Positions 1 to 14,079 are shown, counted from the first letter of the stretch. The stretch: DNA of 64,000 bases from Diphasiastrum complanatum (GCA_029204225.1 CM055097.1:31404633-31468632), one strand, 5' to 3'. Translations and numbers: made by a program. Notes: generated by a model from the letters alone, not told the origin.

Positions 1-1605
1 AGCGGCATTTCATAAAAGTACACAACATGGCGGGACTGTCGGAAAAAAAATTCTATATCTACAGGATTGGCAAGTTTACTATTAGAAATTTATGAATGAC
101 AAAAATCTAGATATCAAAATATCAATACTCAAGATTGCTTTTTTTGTGATCTTGATGGTTGAATCCTTGCACATTTATCTCTGAATGCATATATACATGT
201 TGGACTAGAATTTCAGAAATAGATTTTCCTCCTGATGATGTTCTGAAATCCAAAATTCTGGCTTTCCAATAAGATCAAAATGATAATTATGACCTTTTGC
301 TTTTTCAAAAATGCTCCTCTTGATGATGGATGCATCAAAACCCAAGAGTTTTTTGAATATTTTCTTGGCACCCATAATCCATTATTATCTTTGTCATTGA
401 ATAGAAGCACAGAGTCGATTGAGGAGCACTTTCTTGATGGTGCCATTCGTAATGTGCATGCAAAAATCTGAAACATTGAACTATGAATATGAAAATATGC
501 GTAGACAAAAAGCCATGAATCTAAAAATATGTGTTGGCATAAATTTGAAACTCTGATCTATTTGGCACCAAGAATTAACTCTAGTTAACCCTGTTAACCA
601 TGATTTGACAATGCATATACATTAGTGGTACATCGATTTTCTCATCTCAACCATCTGTCATATTCATTTTCGATATTTGTGGGTCTCTTCGGGCAGTGAT
701 GAGTTGGAAGGGCAGGCCTCATCAACCAATAGCATTTCCACATGCTGCCCGACAAAACAACAATATATTTAGAAAGTTTTTATTTTACTTACATTTGGAA
801 AATTCTACGTTACGTAGAACCCCGATTTCAATGTTTCAATTGGTCCACATGGCAATGAAAATAAGAAAAAAAAACAAACATCTTTTTCAAAGGCCCTCTT
901 CGGGCTCTAAGTTTCTCTAATGATATGCTTCATGATGGTGAAGTATATGGCATGTTTGCGATACCGTCCAAGATAATAGATCCTCATTTGAAAACTCTTT
1001 TCCATTCTGTTTGTGCCTTGATCAGCCTATGAGGCATGTAGAGTATTAAACTATGAAAACAAGCATGCTAATTTGCCAAAATTTTATTGAGCATACTCCA
1101 AAGACTGAGCAATAGTAGCTTTCGGACTTATCAGAATTATTATGAACCTTTAATGTATTACATATTGTGGTCACACAGAGTTACAGATGGAGGGTCGAAT
1201 GCCAGAAATGACTTGTGTTGCATAGCCAAGACAAAACTGGCACCTTCTGGAGTGGATTTCACAATATTGGGCTTGCTCATCAAATGAGTACGAAAAGCGA
1301 GACCATATATGCTAAATTACGGAGCTTCATGCTTCAAATAGGAGTGAAATATTCATGTTGTTGAACAAAACATTTAGATTGAGGTATAATGTTGATCACA
1401 ATTTAGGGAAAAAGGGGGCCAACATAGACCTGGGGATGTGTTGGGAGTAGAATTGATCATGATATAAGAAATTCGTGAAGTGGATGAGGAAGAGAAGTCA
1501 GTGTACTTTTCTTCCTCATTCACTTCAAGAATAATTGTTGAGATCAGCTATGTCCTTGGGAGTAAATTGTTATTCGCAACTTCTGTGGTCTGTTTTTTAG
1601 ATGAT
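1..1605. other. AT-rich sequence with no recognised gene
   Basis: All reading frames are short and none resembles a family I recognise. No LTR ends, inverted repeats or transposase motifs were seen. It is best read as intergenic sequence or old repeat debris. Confidence 0.5.
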
Positions 1606-2320
1606 AAGTATGCACTGTAAAATGCTCACCAGTCACAGATATAGGTAGTTAAGATGCATAGCTTATCCATTTCATATCACATCACCTGACAGATTCTTCA
1701 TAAAGGCTGTCACGAAAGCTATCAATTGTGTGTTATAGCTTGTGTGATCCAAATTACTATTACTTGGTTCATTTTGCAAGATTTTGATTAAGCTCATTGA
1801 GGGAAAACAAATGTAGCCAGACATGTAAAATTAGTTAAAGAAGTCTACACATAGTTGCAGATTTAGGAAGAGGATAGAGGTGTGTATGAGTGTGTTTTAA
1901 CTCAGAAATAGATCTAGTCTTTTATCCCCATAAGAGAGCGAACTGCAGGAATCTCCATTGGCTACCACTTCTGTCATGAAAAATGAGCAAAAGCACATGA
2001 TTAGATCGTAGATGGAAACAATGCAGTTAAGTTTGGATGTAAAGAGTTACAAAGCTGCAACTACGATATAGTGTGCACAGCCAAACCTTCAATTGAAGTA
2101 TGCACTGCAAAATACCGGTCATAGATATAGGTAGATAAGACACATAGCCTATCCATTTTATATCACATCACCTGACAGATTCTTCATAAAGGCTGTCACA
2201 AAAGCTATCAATTGTGTGTTATAGCTTGTGTGATTCAAATTACTATTTACCTTAATTAGATGATTCAGATCATAGATGGAAACTATGAACTTATAACTTT
2301 GGACATAAAGAGAATCATAG
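1606..2320. repeat. Imperfect direct duplication of non-coding DNA
   Basis: A block of about 155 bases at 1606-1762 (around the phrase CACCTGACAGATTCTTCATA) recurs at 2098-2252 with few differences. A second block at 2002-2055 recurs at 2266-2320 in the same order. The offset is 492 bases for the first block and about 265 for the second, so the left unit carries about 227 extra bases between the two blocks. This is an old tandem duplication followed by an insertion or deletion. No coding capacity is visible. Confidence 0.7.
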
Positions 2321-2840
2321 GAGTCCATTCTGTATGCTCTATCAATCTATATTGCATATATATACAAGTATTAGATTGTAAGATTTTCGAGATAGATCAC
2401 ATCAACATTTGAAGTTTTCCCAATCACATCAGTAGCCTTTGAGCTTTTCCAAAGACTTTCCTGGACCTTATGTATCAATTTAGTACCATCTAAGAATGAT
2501 AGAAGGAAAGGTGTTGTATCTGTCTATAGATATAGAGGTTTTTTTTTTTGCAAATGGAGAGGTGGTTGTGGAAAATTTTAGATTGGAAATTTACAACCTC
2601 CACCTTCAATACCCACGAACAAATGCAACTCCTTTCCTTTAGTTGCTCTTGCATGTAATTAAGTAGATGATGGATGATTCTTAAACTGAAAACAAATGTT
2701 GACCTGTAACTGAATTCATACTTTAGATCTTAATTAGGACCATCAAATAATTTGTAATGAAAATGTAATTTTTTTGCAAGCCAACCTTTCCCATGGTAAT
2801 TGTATAGAAATATTAATAGTCATTAATATTAGTTAGTCGT
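2321..2840. other. Non-coding AT-rich stretch before the helicase remnant
   Basis: No reading frame, repeat end or regulatory motif could be recognised here. A short poly-T run lies near 2540. Confidence 0.4.
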
Positions 2841-3205
2841 TTGATGTGTATTTTTCTGCAAGGGTGCCTTTTGGGATTTCTTTGGGTAGTAATCTTTGAT
2901 TGCAATTACCTTCTATTACAAGAGACATTCAAACCCACAAACCCAAACACACTTGTTACCAAAAACATGCCCCAAATAGCTGCAGATTTCATTATCCACG
3001 ACCACCAATGTCAAAAACCATGCCATTTAATGCCTCTACAAACTTGTAGTGCCTCTCAACAACACTACTACAAAACATTATACAAGCACATTGAAGACAA
3101 AATCTTCAAAATAATCCATCGGAACCCCAAACATTCCACACATGATTTAACTCCTGACAACTACCAACACAAGATTACCTTTGCTCTCTACAAAGTACTT
3201 TGAAA
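2841..3205 (+). pseudogene. Possible upstream part of a Helitron replicase-helicase
   Basis: A 120-codon open frame precedes the helicase remnant on the same strand. Its composition (rich in H, N, Q, T and K) matches the helicase frame that follows, and it stops about 85 bases before that frame. I cannot recognise the Rep HUH motifs in it. It may be the degenerate region between the Rep and helicase domains of the same Helitron; the assignment rests on adjacency only. Confidence 0.3.
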
Positions 3206-3269
3206 AAACCTATCATCTTTTTGCAACGCAGCCCTAACGACATTTACACAAATGCTTTTAATCCTCATA

Positions 3270-4840
3270 TAAGTGCATTGTGACATGCTAATATGGACAT
3301 TCAATTCATTTTAGACCCTTACGCAGCAGCAAGTTACTGTACATCATACCCAACGAAAATTGATGATACAATTTCCAAATCATTAAAACGTGTGTTTCAA
3401 ACATGTATAGAAAATCATTACAATACTATGACAAGGTTAAAGACCATGAGTAATACTTTGTTAAACACACAACAAATAAATGCGCAACTTGCGACATTCA
3501 TTGTCTTATCACTTCCATTACATCATTCCACAAGAACGTTTACATTCATAAACACAAACCCAGAATACATGCGTGCATTTGTTTTGAAACGAGAATTTGA
3601 CCTACAACAACTTGAACCAGATTCTACGGACATACATTACAAAACTAAAATTGATAAATACGTCGCTCGTCCAAACACACATTCCGACCTCTGCTTAGTA
3701 GAATACATATCATGTTATCGCATTACCAGTCAGAATATTTCAAAACGTAGAACACCAAAAACTATTAGATTTGTTCACTACAATAGACATAAAGACCCAA
3801 ACAATTTCTATCATGAGCAACTGCTGCTATACAGGCCTTTTCATGAATCTGAAAACACAATAGTTAACCCACATTATACATATAAAGATGCCTACAATTT
3901 CCACTACAATATCATTTATACAAATAGCAGCAAGTTTAACTACGACTTCCAAACTATGTTTACTAATTGCACATCATATACAACATCTAGTACAACCATG
4001 ACCACATCGCAAACCTCAATGCAAAGCCTGCCAATTAGAGATGAGCAACAATGTGAATACAATGTTGAGCTTGACTTTCCATCCCTTTGCCAACTTCATT
4101 CAACACAACTTTCACAAGAAACTGTCAAATTTCCATACCCAATTATGGACAACAATACGTACTTTGAAAAAATCAGAAGCCTCAATCAAACACAACAATT
4201 GATCTTTGATGATATTATGCGGTTAAAACGACTTCAACCAAATGAGCGCATTCATTTACTTTTAATTGGCGGTGCAGGAACTGGAAAAACTTCACATTGC
4301 TACTTTTGGCTCAGAGATTGCCTCGACATTATTATAGATATTGCATACAACATTCGTGGCACTACCATTCATTCTGTGCTGCATATACCTATAAATGCAA
4401 AAAATTTAACATCGTTGTCTGGTGACAAGCTCCAAGAACTAACTACTAAATATCGTGATGTACAATTTGCCATATTTGATAAAATATCTTTGATAGGCCG
4501 TCGTATATTCCAATTCACCAATCAACGACTTCGACCAATGAAACATAGACCAACTTTTTTCGGAGATCTTGACGTATTAACTTGTGGTGATCTTTTTCAA
4601 ATGGGTCATGGATTTTTAAATCAGATGATGCCTCTCTCAATGCATTCGAATTATCATACTAGAATAAATTGTTGCATTGTTATGAATTAACACAAACAAT
4701 GTGCCAAACTGACAACACATACATTGGGATATTGAATCGAATAAGAGAAGCCACTCAAACTGGCGAAGACATTCACTGGATTAACCAACAATCTTATAAA
4801 CCCATTCCAAATATGCCAAATATTCCTTACCTATAATGTG
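3270..4840 (+). pseudogene. Helitron PIF1-type helicase, N-terminal part
   Basis: The 465-codon frame at 3293-4690 opens with a Helitron-type segment (DIQFILDPYAAASY, residues about 2-15). It contains a PIF1 helicase Walker A motif (LLIGGAGTGKT, about residue 325), a Walker B-like motif (IFDKISLIGRR) and motif III (LDVLTCGDLFQM). PIF1-like Helitron helicases unwind DNA in rolling-circle transposition. In Walker B the usual DE pair is DK, which would remove the catalytic glutamate. After about 4640 the frame shifts: the next conserved segment (ELTQTM...) lies in another frame and runs to a stop near 4830. Motifs IV-VI are missing here; a piece with that content lies inverted at 9754-10330. This is a dead copy. 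Confidence 0.85.
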
Positions 4841-4849
4841 TTGCACTAC

Positions 4850-5810
4850 TCACAAGCGGCTAGCCCACTGCTTCTCTGAAACGTGTCAATAGTCAAGCTG
4901 CTTGCTTGCGTTCTGATTATTATGGGTGGGAAAGCCGCAGGATCTGCTCATGCTCTTGCTTCACAGATTGTTGAGCAAAGTTGAAAGGAGAAAATGATGG
5001 CAGCTCTATGAGATGGATCCATGCGACCTAATGGGCAGAAGAGCCGCTATCTACCACCAGTGATGTCTCAAGATTTTTTTTTTCCACCAAATAATGTTGA
5101 AAATTATATGCTAGCCCGAACCGATGATCCTCATCAAAGTCCACGTCGCCTTCTAATCACTTTTTGTATAGATGTATTTATTACACCAGATGCTTTCACC
5201 TGATGCATTTATTACACTTGATGTTTAGCCGCTGTTAACATTATTTGTCTTAGTGAAAGAGCACTTGATTTGACTGATGTTCCCATAGCATTACATCATT
5301 TGCTCCTATATTCCACGCCATTTAAAAACCACAAAGAAGTGTCAAATAAGAGAGAAATTTGGTCTTCAAAGGCGTTTCTAACTATAACGGCTGCATGAGA
5401 GCAGAAATGATATCCCTATAATGATGCCAATGGCAGTCCGAGGTGTGATGTCAAAAGCCTCCGTTATCCTTGACATTCTTGCATTTTCTAAAGATTTATG
5501 CCTATGTTTATCAAATCTGGTGCCATTCCTCTCATTGACTGTTGAACCACTAACAGAATGCCATGCTTGCGTATCCGCAAGCCCAACCTGATGATCCTCA
5601 TCAAAGTCCCCGTCACCTTGATGTGCAAAAGAAGCAGACGCAGAAATACTGAGGATTCTATTCACAGATTTTGCTTGGCTTAAATGCCCAAGCCTTAGGT
5701 AAGCAAATATATTATTGCAATTCTGCCTTATGGAATTGTTATCATTGTTATTATGGGATTCGATTGGAAGATGGCTAGTCTGCCTGCACGGTTTAAGCAA
5801 GGAGGAGTAT
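4850..5810. other. Non-coding stretch with a short direct repeat
   Basis: A segment of about 38 bases (core GATGATCCTCATCAAAGTCC) occurs at 5115-5152 and again at about 5581-5618. A 140-codon open frame on the minus strand (5378-5800) matches nothing I recognise and shows no start context or domain. No gene is called. Confidence 0.4.
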
Positions 5811-5824
5811 TATATTGCACAAAA

Positions 5825-6215
5825 TCCCAAAATCAAGACATAAGTTGAATTTCGACGTCCCAAAACACATCGAAATCCAACGTCCATGTTAATACCATTT
5901 CTAATCAAAAAAAGATTGGGACTCGGATCAATGACATGGATGTCGGAATTCGACATCCACAGCGGACGCCAACTATTTTTTTTTTGGTGGACAATATTCC
6001 ACGCCATATCCACGTCGGAATGTCGGATGCCGACATGTCGGAATTTGATGACAAGTTTGAAAATTGGTTGGTGCCACAGTTTCTTGATTATCGGACGTCC
6101 AATTTGGAAATTTTTTCTTGGGTGTCAGAATCTGATGCGTCGAAATGCGATAGATTATAAAATTTCCAGAAATCCGTTGGGCGCCCATGTCAGAATCCCC
6201 GCGATATGTTATTGT
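5825..6215. repeat. Cluster of TGTCGGAAT motifs with hairpins
   Basis: The motif TGTCGGAAT and its variants recur on both strands. At 5937-5957 an 8-base stem (GGATGTCG/CGACATCC) encloses a 5-base loop. Similar inverted pairs lie at about 6014-6050. It is non-coding and could be the subterminal region of a small DNA transposon, but no ends or target duplication were found. Confidence 0.4.
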
Positions 6216-6219
6216 GTTT

Positions 6220-8460
6220 GTAGAATGTGAACTTGACATTGTTTCTTGTACACTAGTAGGTTCTTATATAGAATTCCAAAATGCTTGAGGAGTATATCTC
6301 TTAGGAGGTACATGAGAACATGTAGATCTTCTTACTTGAGACTCAGTTTCAGCTTTTTAATCATTGTTGATTTTCAACATTGGGTTGAAGTTTAGAAAAA
6401 CTATCGAGAATAATTTTAACATGTTGATTGGGATTGTTATAAGTTTGAGATGGTTTTGAGTTTGTGCTAAAATGTTGAGATAGATCATGATATCTTCTTA
6501 AAATCATTGTTGGTGGGTCAAAATTCATTAGTAACAGAATCAACATCAACAATGGTTTTTGCTTTAGCATAAAAAAATATAGTTTCAAGAAACTAAACAT
6601 CTCTGTTATAAATGCCAAACCAATAGTCAGATCATATATTTTATAAGCTTTATACTCAGTGTAATAGCCAATGAAAATACATTAGGTAGAAGTCACATCT
6701 AGCTTCATCCTTATTTTTTGACGCTCTTCTGCATAATAAACACAACCAAGACCTTTCAAGTGACTAATGTTGGGCTTGGAACCAAAACATGCTTCATGTA
6801 GTGTTTGATTATTGATAGTTTTTGTACTTGAAATAATTTGAAGATAATATGTTGTAGTTATGGCTTCTATAGGCAACTTAACATAATTCGACATTGATCA
6901 AGCAGCCTCTAACAATATTATATAATTTCTCTCAACAATGCCATTATGTTGAGGTGAATAGCTTGCTATAATTTGTTAAGATATGTCATTATTTGAGAGA
7001 TAAGCTTTGAATCCATTCGAGGTGAACTCTCTCCTCCATTAGTTGAAATTGATTTTATTTTGTTGCTAGTTTGGATTTTTGTCTGTGTTTTGAATTTTTG
7101 AAAGCATTTGAATGCTTCAAATTTATGCTAGGTGAACATGATAGAGGTTCTTGGAAAATTCATCGCTAAAAGTGATGAAATATATAGATTCTCCTAATGA
7201 TGGGGTTTGCATGGGACCACACATATTTGAATTAATTAATTCAAGTACATCTTTAGCTCTAGTAGCTTGCCCTTTAGCAAATCAACTTCTAGAATGTTTT
7301 CCATAAATGCAAGATTCACAAGTGAATTGACGAAAGGATGAATTAGGAGTATGGAAGTCTTTTGCTTAAGCATGTTGAGACATATACAAGATAGATCTCA
7401 TGTTAAGATGCCCTAATCTATAATGCCATAACTTTTTCAAACAAGAAGTGCACATTTCTTTTGTCATCAAGGCATAATCTAAACTAAGGATATACAAATA
7501 TCCATTTCTAGAGTTTCTGGGACATAAGCACATCTTTGACAGTTCTAAAAGAACCATTCTCGAAATATTATTTGTTGGTGCCTTGGCCATCCACCTTATG
7601 GCTACTAGAGTTTCCAAGATAGATGTTATTGTTTTAACTATATTTGTTTAGAAAGACAAACCAGTCATGAGATGTCATATATTCTGTTGCTCCACTATCT
7701 AAGTCCCAATGTTAGTTGTCTTATATATATTTTGTATCCACAACGACAGTTTGGTCCTTCCTCATTATAAATTCTGCAACTCAACAATATTGTTATATTG
7801 TTGATTTTGTTCTGACTCATTGAATTCTCTGATTCTACAGCCTTTGATGTCATGATTGGTTTTCTTGCAATAGTTGTGAAAGAGTTTGATCTTTGATTCT
7901 TCATGACTATGATTGTTGGGAATAAAAAATAGCTCGGGTCTTAGACTTCTTTTTTTGCTTTTTCTTAGAGAATAAACTTAATGATTTATTTTTGGTAGGT
8001 AAGCCTGGCATTGTCTTCCTCATTTCTTCTTGGAGAAGAATTGACATGACTTGCTAGAGTTCTAGTCCAGAGAGTACCGATTAGCATTATGAAGTGCTCA
8101 CATGAATATGGTAGGCTTGATAATAAGGTCACTACCATATCACTATCAGCTATAGGACGATTGTTAATATGGTCAAACATATAAGTATTTTCATTGTGAA
8201 GCATAGATTGAAATAATGTAATAGTTTATATGGACTATCATCTTTGTAATATCTACAAGCTTAAGTGTAGATTTGCAAAAATTCATTGAGATTTCCTTTT
8301 TATCAAACCTTGGTAGGGTAGCTTTAGGAAAGTTCCTAACCATGTGGGAAATGAAAGGCCTAAGGTTGTCCACGACTAGTGGCTCAAGCTCAAGAACGCT
8401 TTCAATTGGCTCAATTGGTGAGTCCACAAAGTCATTCAGATCGGGCTTATCCATATTTAG
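6220..8460 (-). mobile_element. Decayed Ty1/copia retrotransposon
   Basis: Read on the minus strand, the usual copia order appears in broken frames. A gag (UBN2-type) piece lies near 8190-7990 with SSLPYSCEHF. A GAG-pre-integrase segment at 7617-7366 has LWHYRLGHLNMRS. The integrase end at 6894-6682 has FGSKPNISHLKGLGC. The linker before reverse transcriptase at about 6360-6220 has RRST...PPKRY. Many stops and frameshifts separate the pieces. No reverse transcriptase and no LTRs were found, so this is an old 5'-half fragment. It lies between the two opposed Helitron helicase pieces. Confidence 0.75.
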
Positions 8461-8890
8461 ATGAAGCAGTTTTCTCCCAAACCTTAGAAGTATACTTCAA
8501 AATCATTTCACAAGTCTTTTTGGAAGTTTTCCAAATTTTTATGATGGTTTTAATATTTCATAATATTTTGAGTTTTTAATGAAATTCTCCTATTAGTGGT
8601 TAAAAATGAACTATTTAAAAAAAAAATCAGTTTTGCAAAGAAGGTATGAATAGAGGTATGTGATGGATAGGTGAATGATCATATATATCACTACTGACTT
8701 AACCACACTTTTTAATTCACATGATTCAAATATAGGTGATAGCAAGCTGATACAATAGGAAAAAGTCTTACAAAGCTAACTATTTGAAGTGGCAAATAGA
8801 ATAAGATACTTTTAATTGAAATTTAATTTTTTATTATTTTGGTTGTAGTCAATACATGATAAAGTAGACAAGAAAATTCATATTATGGCA
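8461..8890. other. AT-rich stretch without recognised features
   Basis: Nothing beyond short frames and A/T runs is visible. Confidence 0.35.
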
Positions 8891-8892
8891 AT

Positions 8893-9230
8893 ATGCGAGT
8901 AGAATTGTAGATCATGCGAGTAAAATAAGTTTTACTCACCACTCTTTTAGAAGATAGATCTCGTGTAGGAAAAAGCATTGTGAAGAGGGTGATCAAATAT
9001 ATGAAACTGGCGAGTAGAAAATATTTTTACTCATTGATTTGTGGATCCAAGGTGTAGGTTGACCAACAAAGATGAAACAATTATAGCTAAATTTCAATTG
9101 GCGAGTACAACAATTTTACTTATTGATTGGCAGAATGACAGAGTAGGCTCTACATTGTTCACTGGCAAGAGGGCGAGTAAAGTCCATTACTAAGTATAGA
9201 GAAAATGAAGTCGACGAGTAGAAATATTGA
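8893..9230. repeat. Degenerate tandem units, each starting with GCGAGTA hairpin
   Basis: The motif GCGAGTA recurs at about 8914, 9006, 9099 and 9169, with variants near 8893 and 9211. In the first three, GAGTA is followed within about 10 bases by TTTTACTC or TTTTACTT, so each can form a short hairpin. The first three starts are about 92 bases apart; later spacing shrinks. The sequence between the hairpins is poorly conserved. Confidence 0.45.
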
Positions 9231-9753
9231 AATGGCAGAAAAATGTGTATTTTTCTTTGGGGTAGATTATGATGAAGCAATCTTGGAGAGAGTTGGACAC
9301 TTTTTGTATCAGCACAAAACACAATTAGAAAAAAGGACTGACAAGAAGGAACCAAAAAAAAAAATTCAAAGCCTTTCCAAGGGTATATGGATTTATCACT
9401 GGGTGAGTAAATCACTCATGCGGCTTGAGTATGTTACAAGCAATGGTAGGCATGTTTCCAACCAATACAGGATGTACTCAGTGAATGACTAAATGACACA
9501 TGATCTTTAAAAAAAAAGTGCTACTATAGTGTGTAACACCACCTCTCTGCTCTCAACAAACGAGAGGGTCTCAGATCATCACTAACATGGGGTGATCAAC
9601 AAAATTGTGGTGCCTTGTTTCTTGTAAACACAAGATATGTGAGCTCATCAAATTGTAATCTGCCAAAATATCAATTTCATGTGTATGCAATGAGACAACA
9701 TTTAAAGATTGAATAACAAGGTGTGTATTTTTTAAATCCTCCATGATAGGAAT

Positions 9754-10330
9754 TTAGATGCGCCAGTTTGCATGATTGCAAAGGCAGTGCATTTTTTTTC
9801 TGATACATGGGTCGACTTTCAAATGTTGATTATGGAGCGAGGTGGTTAAATATAGATTTAGAATATTTTGTATTCTAGATAGAGCTGTATATGTCAAGCC
9901 ATGTTTGTTGGTTCCGGTAGGATTGAAAATTACATGTTCCATCGTTAGACCTTGTGCACGATGTATAGTACGAGCAACACCAAGTTGTATAGGAAACTGG
10001 TTTTGTGTAATAGTATTTACAAATGAGGACCCTATTTGGAATTCTTTACTAATTTTGTAAATTGGTGTCCATGTTTCTGGTATGTGTTTCATTATATAGA
10101 AGTGACTATGGGCAAGTCGTGTTTTCTGGCCAATGTGTGGATTGAGAAATTGAATCCAGATAATATCAGTTGCCATTGTGGTTGTTTTTGTTTGAAATAG
10201 ACCATCAACACCATTTACAAAACCATCTTTAATATTTATGTTTGAACTACATATTTCAACAAGCATGCCTGTTTTGACAACTATATTTTTCCATAGACCA
10301 GCAGTGTTTCTTGGTTTTTCAGGAATGGAT
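9754..10330 (-). pseudogene. Helitron PIF1-type helicase, C-terminal part
   Basis: The minus-strand frame (170 codons, extending upstream to about 10330) matches the end of PIF1-like Helitron helicases. It has the segment VNGVDGLFQ, then IQLGVARTIHRAQGLTM and GLTYTALSRIQ, which are helicase motifs V-VI including the arginine of the SR motif. The protein should end soon after, as it does here. Only the part missing from 3270-4840 is present, in the opposite orientation. The two may be halves of one element separated by an inversion, or two fragments of one family. Confidence 0.85.
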
Positions 10331-11153
<823 letters not shown>

Positions 11154-11359
11154 TGGCAAGAAGAGAGAGATCCCCATCGGGAACATGGGCAGAGGGTTTC
11201 AGGTTGGCCCAGCGATGGTGCAAGAGCACAGGATCTTGATCTTGGAGTTGGTGATGAGCGTTGCATTGCACTTGAGAGGGAAGAAATGAGAGATGGATAT
11301 TGGAGAGGGAGGGATGGAGAGACAAAGAGGGAGAGAGGCAAAGAGAGGGGGGACAAGTG

Positions 11360-12711
11360 GAGGTGCAATATGCATGCATTACTTTATTGTATGTGGTCTT
11401 GATCATTTCATATCGTTGCTTTCATCTCATTGCTACATACGAATGGTATTCATTTTTTTGAGTGATAAATGTGATGTTGTAGATCTGCTATCTAGCGATG
11501 GATCTGCGAGGGTTCACACTTATGTTTGCATGGCTTTTTTCATCATAAATACTCTTCGTTGTCCAGCGATGGACCAACGATGAAGCATGCTCAATATTGT
11601 ATGAATCTTTTGAAGATATGTTGTTTGTTGTCCGATGGACTTACAATGGACTCTCTGAAGCTATGTGCTTGAAATACTAATGTGTTTAAGCACTAGCAGA
11701 TAAAACTTGTGCTCCTTGTAGCATCGAATATTACTACTATCTTCGTTTTTGATTAGGTTCGGTTTTGAACCATAAGGCTATAAGCGTTTGCACAGGTATG
11801 CACATAAAACTATTCGTTTCGGACTTATATAAGCAATAATTAATAGGCTTTTTTTAACATGCTAAGTGATGTTTTCACATTATCTGACAATAACATTATG
11901 AATGGTTCAAGTCGAAAGAAGGCAAGAGCACTCGAAGGACTAACATCGCATCCTCACAAGAAGTCACTTCTACGATCATCCAGGTATGAATTCTCCGAAC
12001 AATTTTCAGACTTTGCATACACCACTTACGCTCGAAAGGGAAGGTGTCTCTTTACAAATATATTCCATTCTCGGTGACTAATAATGATCCTAAATGCGAA
12101 AATAAGTTGGTTCTTACTTAGTTTGATTCTACCACTTCATAAATGATGTAACTACTCTATGTATAATGACACCTACGTTGTCCTGAAACAAGGTTTCTCT
12201 TCAAATTATCTTGGATATCATGGATTTGTGTAAGATAAACGGTTCTTACAAAAGAATTAGAATGGCACGCATCTGCCCTAATACCTTGTAAAAACCACAG
12301 AAACCTCACCAATAAGATATAGCCTATCCAATGCAAGGTCTTAAAAACCACGGGTTGGATATGGAGTTATGATAAACGTAAGTTTATTCGTAACTACACT
12401 ATTCAACCATGGCTTTTACAAATTTATTACCCATTCAGTGGTTATATCAGATTATGGTGAGATACGACTGGAAAGCATGGATATGCTCAAGAGTATGGAC
12501 AGAAGTGCATGACGGTTTTTTTAAGTCACCAGGGTTAGCATAGCATGGATTTGCTCTAACACTTGCACACGTGTTCATGCCATTTCTTTTAGCGATAAGC
12601 AATATATACGGTGAAAACTATTCATACTTATGCTGAATTGATACCCAAAAACTGATCAGCATGGCACTCGCCCTGATACAGTAATTGCAAGGCTTGGCCT
12701 ATCGCTAAAAA
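11360..12711. other. Non-coding stretch with a possible inverted-repeat pair
   Basis: No coding similarity is recognised. TTTTAGCGATAAGC near 12587 and GCCTATCGCTAAAAA near 12697 form an inverted pair about 110 bases apart, just left of the copia LTR. This could be a small foldback element. The rest of the stretch holds only short frames. Confidence 0.35.
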
Positions 12712-12969
12712 ACAAGGTCATATTTGACCAATTTCATGTGAAATTCTTCATGCATGTCAATCTAGACATTGTGAATATTGTTGCATGTCATACTAGACCG
12801 ACTATACTTTATGCATGTCATTGGAACTTGATCTACCTAACCCAAACTCGCCCTATTCTACAAGGATATGTGCTCAATTCACATACCTTGGATATGTGCA
12901 AAGTATTTACATGGGTAGGACCCCCAAATATCAACAAACATAGGATAGATATGATTTACAACTTTAACA
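12712..12969 (-). repeat. 3' LTR of copia element
   Basis: It matches 16286-16543 closely over its whole length. On the minus strand it begins TGTTAAAG. Homology on the far side stops at ACAAGGTCA (12712), so the true LTR end may be truncated. Confidence 0.75.
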
Positions 12970-12979
12970 CTCCTCCTTA
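12970..12979 (-). other. Polypurine tract of copia element
   Basis: On the minus strand TAAGGAGGAG directly precedes the TG of the LTR, the expected position for priming plus-strand synthesis. Confidence 0.75.
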
Positions 12980-14079
12980 AAATATATCTATATGATGTTG
13001 ATGAAGATCCTTTGAGTGTGTGGATTCTTTGCTTTGCATTTGAAGTGAAGATGAACAAAGAATCCATCATAGCAGAACGCTTACCAAATCCATGATAAGA
13101 TCTCTTTGATAGAAATCTTTTCCAAAATGCTTTTGAAAAATTTTCCACCAATATCCCATTGTGTTAATATGCCTCCTCCATGCCTAATGTAGATCCTGGG
13201 TTTGCAAAGTTCTTTTGCATGAAGAGGGCTGCATAAGAATCTGGAAAATCCGAGGCTTCCATGCCTCATCATGACCACAAAGTTCATATAGATCAATATT
13301 ATATCATGAGCAATATTCAAGATTAAGCATGCTAGCTTTACTAGTCCAAATTCTATGAACTCTATCCAAAAAGGATCTAATCTTGAAACCATACTCTAAC
13401 TTGATCAAATTGAGGCTAAATACTTTTTTGAGAGTGTAAGTGTCCTTAGTGGATGCTTCACCTAACCTCACAAGAAGTTTACAACATGCCTCTTCAAATG
13501 AAGGAACATATTTTTCGATATGTTTGAGTTTGTTCTTATCTTGCTCTTACTCAATTTAAGAGCATTCAAATGATGGTACAATATCTTGCTTTCTAGATGT
13601 TTTGGAAACATAATCAAATCACCAATGACAAGAATTAATTCCAAACTAAAGACATTATTCAATACGAGAATAGTCTTACTTGATCTTTGAGATGAACAAA
13701 TCTCTACTAAGCAAGATATATCATTAACCAAAGAAAGAGAACTGTAGGTGAGTAGAATAGAATGAATATCACCTTCACTTATCCTTTCTTTTCCATGAAA
13801 TAAGAACAACAAAGACTCGGCCTTGTACAATGATGAAGATCTACTTGGACATGCATGTTGAGGATACTCCTCCTCAAACCTCGACCCCATCATAAGTTGC
13901 CTTTTCTTCATAGAATGAACTTTTGATGCAAAAATAGACACTGAGCTCTCGGCCCCTTCCAAGATAGAAAATAGATCTTCATGAAAAAACAATAACATCT
14001 CCATGCTCAAACACCTTCAAGATAGAGAGTGTAAAGGCTTTGTAGCCTTCCTTGGTGGATAAGCATCTAACCATGATCC

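Noticed and set aside
5378-5800. A 140-residue minus-strand gene
   Set aside because: No recognisable domain or promoter context. Open frames of this length are expected by chance over 64 kb.
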